Positions 46,201-58,200 of a stretch of 64,000 nucleotides of DNA are shown here, in pieces; positions within the stretch are counted from its first letter, which is position 1; each line of letters begins with the position of its first letter. A model generated the notes under the pieces. It ran no database searches, was not told where the DNA came from, and saw nothing but the letters and a program-made list of their open reading frames with translations. The DNA comes from Blastomussa wellsi. Taxonomy: Eukaryota; Cnidaria; Anthozoa; Scleractinia; Plerogyridae. Location: NCBI GenBank assembly GCA_947652115.1, contig OX393570.1, forward strand, positions 18,973,256 to 19,037,255, read 5' to 3'. The position numbers were made by a program, and so were the translations under genes.

Positions 46201-49200
46201 AAATATCATTTAGGCAAAGTTAGACTAGAGCGGATTGGCCAGTGGTCTTCCCCTTTGCAGTACGTGACCAACGGGGTGGCCTTCAGGGTTTTGCAGGGCC
46301 GCTTTTGTGGTTTGTACCAAGTTTTGCATTTGCATAATTGCTTTGTTTGCTGATCTTTGCGGATCAAGTGTGCTTGCCATAGCGAATCATTGCGGATCCT
46401 TTGGAGGGTGGTTCCCACTGCCAGGGTTGCCATGGATACCTCTTCTCTGCTATTTGCATGTGGCCCCCCACTAACCTTTAAGGAACCAGCTCCCAATCTC
46501 ATCATTGGCGATGAGTTTAAATGGTAAGCACTAAATAAATACTCTTTATGCTAATTTTGTGTACGGAATAGGCTGAAAACCAGTACATTTGAAAGCTTAA
46601 CTGAAAATAATTTCTTAAGAAAATAAGAACCCATTTAAGAACCTAAGTAGCCTAAATGTTTGTTAGGTACCCTTTATGTAAGAACCTGTTTAGCCTGACT
46701 TCTGAAAATGCAGGTTCTTACTCACAGGATTTTACTGTATTACACAATGACTTAAATCAGCCAGTTGGGATGCTCCATTGCAGCATGCAGGGGTCTGCGG
46801 TAGTTGGTTTGCATTATGCATGTGTCTTTGCACATGCTCGCAGTTGTACATGTACTTGGCTCTGCATTCCGTCAAGTTGCGTTGCATAAAGACTTTTCAG
46901 GATTTTCTTCCCTTCCGACCTCTCCTGTTTAGGGTTACAGTTATCAGTGTGGTGGTTGCCTCAGGGCTGGGGCGGGTTATGGCGGATGGGGCTCGTGGCT
47001 CTGCTGTGCTCTGGGTATATGGCTGGGTTTGGGGTTTGGCAGCTCCAGCCCAAGGTCTCAGGGAACCCAACCTCAATCTGCATTGCAGGCGTTAAACTAA
47101 CCATAAGTGGCTGACACCTTGTATTCAAGAAGCAGTTTTACTTTTAACTAATTAACTCACATACTCATCGCCATACCTTGCCACAAAATACTTCCTCCCA
47201 ATCCAATGTTATACATTTTGATCTTAGGATTGCAGTGACAGAACTTACAAAACAGCAAAGTGACCAAAATACATATGATGTACTGTTGGTATCCATTTAT
47301 TCGCAGCCACAGTTTTCGTTTTGCTTGCACTTCCCATTGTTTTGCTTTGATTGTAAAGGTCATGTTGTTGTGCAACATTAGAATTGGAAATTTGCTCTTT
47401 CACCATGTGTGACATGTTATGTTCCATCACAACTGCATAAGTCAACCGCAAGTGATTCACACTGTGACTGCATAGCTAGTATAAAGCATTATCTTTCACA
47501 ACGTAATGTTACATGGCAATTGACATTGTGACTGATGTAGTTAGTACATCAATTAAAAAGAAATTGAACCAACCATTAACAGGCTCTGCTTTTCAGAAAT
47601 ATGGTGGAAGCTGTCATCGTAAAGGAAATGTCATTTCTTTTAGATCATATCCTGCTACTTTGATGTGATGGCTAGAAACTGGCAAATGCAATCACTGTCG
47701 TCCATTGTGTACTAGACAAAAACAAGACAAAACAATCAATTACAAAATAGGGTACATTACAAATCAAGTGCACACACAGTGGTATTTACCAAATGTGAAA
47801 CAAATTTTAAGTTAAACACAATTAAGCCACAGTACACATCCAGTCACATTTGACCAAATTTGTTGCATTGGCCAGGCAAGCCGACATGCCATTTATTGAA
47901 CCTCAACAAATATTAAAAGAGCCGTATCATGGCTTGTGCATTTTAAAACAATTACCGGTAGCCAAAGTTTTTCAAATTCATCATTTGCAATTGGTTGCAG
48001 TATTCTCCATCCTGATCCATCCTTGTTCGTGTTTGACTTAGTGTATCTTTGTAGGTGTTTTTCTTTCTTCGAAATTTGGTGATGTAGCTCCTTAAAATGC
48101 TTAAATCTTATAGAAAGCTCTTTCAATAAATAAAACTTCATCAACACAACATTGCCTTGCACACAGAAAACTTTGAAAACTCAGCTGCACAATATAATTT
48201 TCAGCGTGAAACATCGTGTGAAACAGTGTTTTATTTTTGTGTGGTGTTAACTGGTATAGTTCATTGCTGTTATTTGACGTACCTTGCGAACCATTGCAAG
48301 CGGAGATAGCACTTTACGGACTGGAAATAATCTTAAATTATGTCAAATTTAGTGGAAACCAAGCCCTTGACATAATGTGATTTGTCCTTGAAAAGTCCTT
48401 GAAAAAATAGGTCTCAGATCCATATGAAACATGTAATAAACATGCTTTACGGTAATTATTGTAATTCGCGAGGACAGAATACCAAACCAAAATCCAAGTA
48501 AATCACATAAGTAGAGCGGTGCGTAGCGTAAAATCAAACTCGTCAAGAATTGGTGACATTAACGTGAACAGAGTTTATTGTAGAGATAAGTATCCTAGTA
48601 CAATGTTCCAAAACTCAATTGAAGAGTGAAGGTAGTCGAAAAGTCATGAGGAAAAGTCGGTTCGAACTGAAATACGAGAACGAAAATAGAAACCTAAATT
48701 AACTAACAGTTATAAGCATGCCAATATAATAAAAGGCAAATGACAAGCAATAATACACAATAATGTAAACAATATAAAGATAAATCTACTTATACTACTA
48801 ATAGCACAAAAATAGCAAAGCGATAAAAACTAACGGTGTCAAGACCCACTCAACCTTGGAATAGTTGAATAGTCCTAGGCAACAAATTGAAAACAAGTGA
48901 TATAGAATAAATATAACTGAACAACAAGGTAGAAGTTACACATGTCGACAGATAGTGTTCTGAGCATGCGATCAACTCGGTAATGTTACCTACATAGAAT
49001 ATCTCGGTGATAACAGAAATGAATAGAAGTAAAACTAAACAAAGAAATAGACACGGTACTCACTTTGGTAAGCACACGCACCAAAATTGACTTGACGATG
49101 AGAACTAGCGTAGACAGATAATGGCTGAAGAGCCAGGTGGACGGTTGCTATCACGGTAGCGTCTACACTTGAACTCAACTTATTCAATAGATAGCTTACT

Positions 49201-52200
49201 TTTGTACCTAACAAAATGTGCTAGATAAAAGAAGCGGCTATTTTAAGTTTGGTAAAGGAAATAACAGCCCACAGCTTGGCAGCCACGGATAGGGTTTGGC
49301 AACCACAGAGCTTATCACTACACTAATTTCTTGGCATAACAACTATCTTGGCAACATTATACATTCCTTAAAAACATCACGTTTCAAAACTAACAATTGC
49401 GTTTTTGCAACATATCAGTATGAATAAAGGTAAGGTAAGGTTAAGGTAAGATTCGCTCTGCCGAAGGGCTAACGCTCGACATGTCAGCTCTTGAATCTCT
49501 TTACTGTGGCCAATTCACACTATCAACCCAGTTGATAAAACCAAATTATATTGTTATACTTCCCACCGACTCAGCACCACAGTTTCTTTAGAAACTTACC
49601 CTCTCTAAGGTAAGGTTAGTCTGCATATGAGTCCAGTGGCCCATCAGGCTTAAACATTAGTTTCTATTAGTAGCATTAAGCAACTGAGAGTATTTCTACT
49701 CGCCCCTGGATGGGATGCAAGTCCATCGCAGGGTTATCCCCAGCATTAAATTTGCTTGCACCCGTACAAAATTTTTGCAGAGATCTCGCCAAAATCGCGG
49801 CGAGATTCTTGGTGAGATTCTCGGTGAGTTTTTGACCTCTGAGATTTTCATGTGGCTTGCTGAGATCTCGCCATGAATCTCGTTGACCTGTGGCGAGATC
49901 TTTGTATTGGTGAGATCTCACCGAGGTCTTGGCATTCCGGCAAGATCGGCTGAGATCTTGGCATTTTCGGTCAGATCTGGGCAAAACCTCAGCTATCTCG
50001 TAGAGATGGCAGTGATCTTGCCGAGATGGTAGAGATCTCACCAGGATAGGAGAGATCTCGGTGAGATCTAGACAAAAATTTTGCATGGGTACCCATTTAA
50101 CATCTGGGTGAAGAGAGGCACTGTGAGAGTAAAGTGTCTTGCCCTTGAATACAATGCAGTGTCCTGGCCAGGGCTCAAACCCAGACTGCCCGATCCAGTG
50201 TTTTAGACATTAAACTCTTGGTTACCATGCCACCCACACAAAAATGTAGGAATATGGTTAAAATTCATTCCTTCCTTAATGGTTTCAGGGGCAACTGTGA
50301 CACTATCACAGCCATTTATAGCTGCCAAAGTTGGAGCAATCGCATCTGTTATTTGCACTGTGACTGGGGAGACTTTTGTTGGATGGTTCAAAGATGGAAG
50401 TAAAATAACTGCTTCTGCAGCAGAAAAAATTCGAGTGGAATCTGAGGGAAATAAACACACGCTTAAGTTGGTTGATGTTCAAGTATCGTATGGAAGCAAG
50501 AATTATGAGTGCCGTGGGGAAATAAATAACAAGTCGTTAACTGTACAGGTTTCTGGTAAGTACAACACAGTCACATGTTGATGGTTTTTACCACTATCAA
50601 AATAATTAAGCAATATATGGCCCATATATTCAATTTGTAACTTAAATCACAGGGAACTAACTAGGAAACCTTACGGTTCATTTAGCTTCCCAGCTCGCAT
50701 TTCTATTAAACTACAATTATAACATGTTATATATTTTTATTTATTTGAGTGTTAAAATCAATGTATACATTTATGAGCTTAATAAAATATTATTATTGCG
50801 TTCTCGAGGAACGAGAGAACACATCCTAATTACGTTTCGCAGGCGCGGGAAATCGAGATTTGTTTCAGGGGCTTTGGGCCTCGTTTTCGTGTACATCGAT
50901 TACGTCATTCCTGTGCATGTGCTCTTTTCCGGCTATGTTTGGCGTTAGAATGTTGGGTGTTGTTTGTTTTTCGCTGGGAAGCTACTGTGATAGGTAAGTC
51001 TACTAAGTTTATACGTATGTACAATGTACATTGAATGTTCATTTCCAATAGTACGAATGTTTTTCAAAAGTCCTCCAGGTTGCATTCATCGAAGTGTGAT
51101 GGACGCAGTTCTGTACATGTGCTGGATTGGGCTTAGAATTCCGTTTCGTTTCGCAAGATACAGCAAGCCCCGGATTGCAGTTCGTGTTAACGTCAACTAA
51201 CTTGATGAAGAATATTAATCGCCATGCTGTTGTAACTCGTTGGCCTTATGCAATGTACTTAGCAGATCTAACGAGCTATGCAGCTCTTTGGCTATTGTAC
51301 GAAATAAATTTACGACCATTTACCAAGTTGTGTAGCTCGACGGCCATTGTGCCAAACAAATTTACCGAGTTGTGCAGCTCGGCAGCCACTGAGCCAAACA
51401 ATTTCAAAATTATTACCCAGTAGTCAAGAGGAAATGAGGCCTGCTCTACCGAGAGAAATTACTGGATTGACAAGCCATGGCAGAATAAATGCTATGGGTA
51501 GTGTATACACTCCTGTTCATGCTTTGATGAATCATACCCGGAGATGTTATGCTTTCAAGAAATGTAATTTAAGCGATGTTAGCGCCAATGTTGTAGTTTC
51601 CAAGTGAGGAGGTACTAAAAGAAATGAATATTCAATGTACATACGTATAAACTTAGTAAAGACTTGCCTATCACAGTAGCTTCCCAGCGAAGAAAAACAA
51701 ATAGCATCCGACGTTCAAACGACAAACATCCATTATCACAATACATATTCTGTAGAACGCAATTTCTAATCTTTGATTGTTACTAGTTATTATTATTATT
51801 TGGCTCATTGCTGCCGCAGCGAGTGAGCATGAAGCGAACAAGCGAGGTAGGTCTCTAATCGGCTTAAGATTACATTATAGGGGCTTGCAATCACTTTTTT
51901 TTACGAAACGCAAGTAATTCTGGTCAGCGGTAAGATCAAAGGCGCAAGGAATTGTGGTTATGCGCAAATGGAAGATTTAGGATGTGCAGTGGTATATGCA
52001 TGAGAAGATGACTTAGAGCATGCAGTCGATTACACCAAAGTAGGTTATGCAAATATCGGCTTCGTTATCAGACTATTTTTGTCGGCTCTTTCTAACCAAT
52101 GGTTATTTGTCGTTTAGCCTGAATTTTGGTTTCTTTTGCAGTTAAGAAATACGTTTATCAGATGAAATGTACCTTTCTTTGATCCAGTCCAAATTTTACG

Positions 52201-55200
52201 TTTCGTTCTTGATCGATCGGCTGATTGCCGGAGGGAAAGAACACAACATGTGCATCATATTCCGGGCTCGGCATCCCAGACATGTGTTATGCTTGAAAAC
52301 AACTCGGTGATTTGAAGTTATTTTGTTTTGGATTTTTGAAAACTGAAAGAAACAAAAACTATCCAGGTATTCGCTGGGTAAAAATGCCTTTTAAATATAA
52401 ATGTAGATGAGATTTTTTGGATTCAGAGGAAAGCATGAGCAAAGGTCACAAAAGCACGACAAAAACGCTGCTGTCTAAAGTTGTCCATAAAAGCTTGGGT
52501 TTTTACAACCTCGTTTAATCGCTTGTATTTTGGGGTGACTCCTTGTGATCGACTGTTTCAAATCTGGCCCTTCTGGTGATGCGAGTTTCGATTTACTGTA
52601 GAAGCTGTCTTGTGATAATTTCTTTCACCTCCACAACATGCAAATTTATGTGATCATTGCGCTGTTATTGACGAAAGGAAGAAAGTGTTCACCTTTGTTG
52701 GTGTCTTTATTTTAGATTTTTGATAATGCTTTAACTCAAGTTTTGTATTTGTAATGGAAGTAATAAATTTTAGCGGTTTCGATTTCAAAGCAATTTTGAG
52801 TTCGCTTGGCCGCTTGCACACAAGCCTGAAAAACATAACGTGCAAATTCAACGCACTGTCTGTTGTGAAGTCAAAATATCCCGTTAAGCGCTTTACGCAA
52901 GCGCTTTTTCCTGGTGTCTTTACTTTCAATTTTTAGATTGCTTTCATTAATGTTTCGTATTTGTGACGAACGCAATAAAGTCTAATAAGTTTTGATTTAT
53001 ATTTGCTCGCACATAAAACGAGCAAATTCAATGCGCTGTCTGTCAGCTCAAATGCAAAATGAAAATTTTATCACAAGTTACTATAAGCAAACCTAACGTT
53101 GCGAACAAAACATCAATTGTTCGATTAAATCTTGGAACTTTTGTTGAATAACCAGTGAAAACACTCTCGAGAAATTTTATCTTTTTCACAAGATAATCTT
53201 TCTCGTCATTTATGCCAAAATTTCTGTTTCATTGAGTCTCTCATGATCATAGTTTGTAGTTTTACAACATTGATAGTTACTGTTGAGAGGCATCAGTTAT
53301 ATCAACAGCGAAATGTTGATCTTACAATGTTAATAGCTGACAACAAATGCTTGTTTTATAGTTTTATTAAAGAGTTTTTTTCTGTACCATCCTTTGCAGA
53401 ATGTTGATACTTGGGGGCCGTTCAAATTTTTATGGAAGACGGGTGGTATAAGATGGGGAGCTTGACAGTAAATGTGCCTTACGCTTCAAATTTGACTTCG
53501 AATTAGCATAGTTGTAAGAATGGAATGTCACATCTCTTCATTGTTCCAAGCAGACAAGATAGAACGGTTCATAAAGTTACTGCTAGCACAGTTATTTCGT
53601 CCTCCCCTTTGGCAGCATTTTTACCATTTAGGAAAACTAGTTGTAGTGTGTAAGTACTGCCTGTGCAAAATTTTTGCTGAGATCCTGGCAAGATCTCTAC
53701 AATCTTGGAGAGATTGGTGAGATCTTGGCAAGATCTCGCCAAGATCGCAGCGAATGCCCGTTAATTCTTGCTGCAATCTAGCAGCTGCAATCAATCAGAC
53801 TTTGTATGGGAACTTCACTTCTCAAAATGCAAAATACAACCAGGAATGCATAAATAAACTTCACCTACCTCTAAATGGAATTGTGTTTGCTTCTTCTGTG
53901 TAACCTGGAGTTAATTTGGGGCCATTTGAAGCTGGCTTTTGAGTCAGGCATTGTTCGGTGTAGTCTCCTATAAGAATGAAATGAAAGGCAGGAGACTCGG
54001 GCCAGTAATACTCTGGAGGTGACCCGACAAATCACTCTCGCATCACAAAATAAGGCAAAGAATTCCATAAAAAACACCATATCCATGTAGCCAGATAATT
54101 TCCCCATCGTGTTTACTCTTCTCGGTGATTGCACTGTGATTTTAGATCGAGAAAATTTGGATATTATTCAGCTGTTTTGTTACCTTCCCATGCGTTCGTC
54201 TTTTTCGGCGTCTACGGGCATACAACAGCAGATGGCTTTCTGCACTCTCATTGGTCAATTCAAATCACCAGCACTCTGCATTGTACGAGTCTTCAGCTCT
54301 AATAGACCAGACTTTTCACTTGACTCTGAAGATGACATCCACTCAGGTTGTCAAAACGTCAGTCACCACTGACAGGTCTGGACAGAAGTACTTCACCTGG
54401 ACGATAACTTCTCAAACTCATTAATAATTCATCGAGTTAAAACAAAGAAAATCATAACCGTGAAGGAGGTTTTGATACCCGATCTTAATTAGCATAGATT
54501 TTGACGATTTTATTTCTCCGTTTACTCCTTGGTTTTTGTTTCGATTGAGAAGATATATCAAACACTCGAGACAGTGTTTCATCGGCTATCCAAACACCTC
54601 AAAGTTCATTAAAAATACTCCGCTGCGCGTCGTATTTTCAACTCTCTTCTCGGTGTTTTGATATCCCGATGAAACACTGTCTCTCGTGTTTGATATATTA
54701 CACTATACCCTATAGGAACTTGTTATCTGACCATGCTGTTTGTAATGTACATTTTACTTTATTTCAGTTAACACAGAAAAAGTTGACAAAAATCAGCACA
54801 TCATAATTGGACAAGTTGACACTATTAATCTTGGTGTTTCTGGTTTTCCCAAACCAACGTTCACATGGAAGAAGGGAGACAAGGTGTTAAACCCGAAGTC
54901 TGATTCCCGCCTGAGTGTACTTTTTGGTGGTTCTTTGAGAATAAACAAGGTAACAAGATCAGATCGAGGAAATTACACCTGTGTTGTGAGACAAGGTGGC
55001 TTGGAGGAAAAAGCCAAAATTGAGGTTTATGCTGTTGGTAAGTACGTTGCCACAACATTTATTTAAAGACTCTCTGTCGACCAGAATGCTTTGTGAGCGT
55101 TTGTTTTTGTTTTGATTCTGTCGCTAAAGAAAATCGTTTGAAAATCAAACATATTTAGGGCATTTGGCAGCCTAAAATAAAACGAAGGTATAAAATGTTT

Positions 55201-58200
55201 GCTTTTGGTACAAATTTTGCTAAGATCTACGGATTAGCTGTAATTTAAAATTACGACCTCGCGTCGGGGTCACGGCTCCTGCCCTGTGCTGTAGCGTCAA
55301 GCAACACTTTGAAGACAACAGGCCATTTAGCAGGCAGTGTGGAAGATCAGGAGCATCTTCTCAAACTGATTAACAAAATGTCAAAGAAATCAGAACACCA
55401 TGTGACCGTGGTCTGGAAATGTGATCTTTTTTTAAAATTTTTTGATTTTATTTCTTTGTTTTCTCTGTAGTGTAGGTAAGATATATAGAGAGTGTTTCAT
55501 CACATTTACAAACACCTCTCATGTGAGTGTGATAAATAACAAGAAGCCTATAGTAAAGGCTTACATGTAGGATGCGTTGGTCAATGTTCGAATGCATCAA
55601 CTATTTGCGTAGAAAGAAATAAAAATGGAAGTGCAAACTTTTAGTATAACATTACAAACCATGTTTACAGTTGTATTTTCTTCAACAAAACAACGGAATG
55701 CATATGGTATGCGTTAAAAAAAATTGCATTGGCTTTGTCGACTTTGTTGCAAATTAATTTTCCACTTGACAAATTTAGAATGCTTGAAGTCAAAGTCTCA
55801 CATTATTCAAGAAAGGCCTGTGCAAATAGAAAACAGAATTTTGATCAATTCGCTAGTATTTATCGCCAGTACAATTTCGTGATTGCTCATCCGAAACACT
55901 GCCTGATGTATGGCTTCACAGTTTTTTGACAGGTCACAATGAAAAATATTTGTGAGATTTGCAAGCCTGTATTAGCCATTTTCTAAGCGAGCAGGGGACT
56001 TGGCGCAAAAATTTAAAATTGATTGAAACGAAAAGTTGAGTCTGAGAAAGGCCATGCAAAATAATGTAACTTAACTAAATTTCAGCGTTATTGGCTAAAA
56101 CGCATTGCAGTACACATTTGAAAAGTTGAAATTTAAGAGAGCTTTGCTCTTAAATTTCAAATTTTCAAAGGTGTATTATATACCATAGTTTTTCGGTTAT
56201 AAGGCGCACTCGGCTATAAGACGCACCCCCAACTTGGCAAAGTAATTATTCCACATTCCCAAAATGAAAATTATGTGAAAATACTTAGTTATAAGGCACA
56301 CCTAGAATTCAGAGTTCAAATAGACTTGTGTGTTGATGAATTAAAGGGTCATGTGCAATTATCTTTGCACAAACATGTGAACTTCATTTTTAACCGCAAA
56401 CAAAAGTGGAAAAATCACACATTTACGTGAAAACAAAAGTTGCAAACACACTGCTAATGGGTCTGCCAATTCAGTGAGTTCCGAATTGCGAGTTATCAAT
56501 GTGAGTTAACGTTCACGCGAGTTACAAATAAACATAAAATGCAGACACCTCAATATAGACAAAACGCCAATGCAGTTCGAGCTGCTGGCCACCAAACCTT
56601 GCAGTTTACCAGGATGCGGCGCCGATAAGCAGAGTTTCAAGGTTGCAGTGAAAGCGTCAAAGCAAACGGCGAGAAAATTTCACAAAACGTCATATTTAAA
56701 GGCATTCAATAGCTGAACATCAACGTGCCAATAAGTCTCAGTTCACAAAGAACGGCTCGATGGACGAAGAAGGTAAGCATTATTTCCACATCATAAATCC
56801 TTCGTGGGATCTTTTCGATGAGCGAAGTAAACAAATGATTTCTCGCTTTTATTGTTGACATATCATATTACTGAGCAAATTTTAGTTTGTTTGGTTTTCG
56901 CTGTGCAGTCGATCGTTTGCTTGATACAATGCAGCCCTTCAAGTGGAGTTAATTCATCACAGTCTTCATTACACTACAGACCAGACAGCTCTTCCCGTGA
57001 GGAATTCCTTCAGTGGACATTTGACGGACACTGTGACGAGGCAAAATGAGTTCGACACGGATAGCGAGCAGGAAGACCAGCGGCCATCTTTGTTCAAGAT
57101 AAATGGTACTTTTCGGAACCACTTCAACGGCTCTTTTCAGAGCCACCCCAGTTCTTTTTCAGAACCAGCAAATAAAAAATAGTCAATAACCAACGTGAAG
57201 TGTCTTTTATTTGTCTCGTTTTAATTGTAAGTTCAGATAAAATTGTGATCTTTGGATTTTGTTTCGTGAAAATATTTGGCGTATAAGACGCACCCCAATT
57301 TCAGGAGTAACTTGCAACAGAAGAACAATTTTTTTGTGAAACTTACAACCAAAAAACTATGGCATTTGCATTTAAGGACGTTCACGCAAAAATTTTCTAC
57401 CATTGATTTTTTCTGAAACTCTCACCACTGTAAGATAATGTGTAACTGATGTCAGAAATGCCAAAAAAAATTGGGGGTCACCGACTAAGTTTTGGCGATA
57501 ACATGCCCAGAAGAACACCCTTAATCTGAAAACTCGCACTTCGTTAGTGGATATGGCTACAGTGTCTGTAAGCATGAAAATATTACAGATGAATCTTTGA
57601 AATTAACGTATCTCTGTCAAATGTTGTTTAAATGGACCTATAAAGTTAATTTATTCAATTGGTGTGGTTCCTTAAAGAAAAAATTTGCATTTAGCGACCA
57701 CATTTCCACTCGCCTAACAGCTGCAAGATGGCAGGATTCCATGTCCTGTGGGCAGAAAACTTCTGGCCCTTTGTTTTTCCTCAACGCGTGCGCTTGATGG
57801 ATGACATGGCGTGACGAATTCCGTGCGCAGTAACGATGCACACAAACAATTAGCGCGAACGTCCTTAAGCCAATCACGCTTAAATTTGGCATTTTCACAT
57901 TATTTTTGATGATCTTTCACGTGCTAGGTTCCATTTTTCGTTTGAATCGATTTTAAATATTTGCACCCAGTCCCCTGCTCATTTAGAAAATGGCTAATTC
58001 GTTGTAATAGTGGCATTCAAGAAAAGCAGCAAAAATCAAACATACTCTTTGTGTTATCTCGAGACAATGGTAGCTTTTGAAGCAAATTTATGGCTGTTTT
58101 CCTCCCACGAGTCGCCATGAAATTCACACTCAGCGGATGTTTACCTGAAAAAATATCTGTGACTTCCATGCGAAACAAACACGTTGAGACCACATTGTCC

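Larger units (their letters stand above)
55971..57998. mobile_element. Outer inverted-repeat element of a nested cluster
   Basis: Left ATTAGCCATTTTCTAAGCGA, then GCAGGGGAC. Right GTCCCCTGCTCATTTAGAAA, then ATGGCTAAT. It encloses two further elements (56183-57362 and 57372-57868), so most of its length is inserted DNA. It lies in the intron between the Ig exons at 54768 and 58616. Confidence 0.6.

Noticed and set aside
49676..50086. 136-codon minus-strand frame across the GAGATCTC element
   Set aside because: The frame is open because the GAGATCTCG units contain no stop in it, and it crosses the SINE junction; not a gene.
50289..50555. Single large gene joining the FN3 exon (36688) to the Ig exon at 50289
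   Set aside because: Phases allow it, but a separate signal-peptide exon at 43152 and poly(A) signals after 37265 make two genes more likely. Not excluded.
56943..57182. 79-codon frame over the histone-like stem-loops
   Set aside because: The C-terminal residues (FNGSFQSHPSS) are just translation of the hairpins; no histone protein sequence is present.
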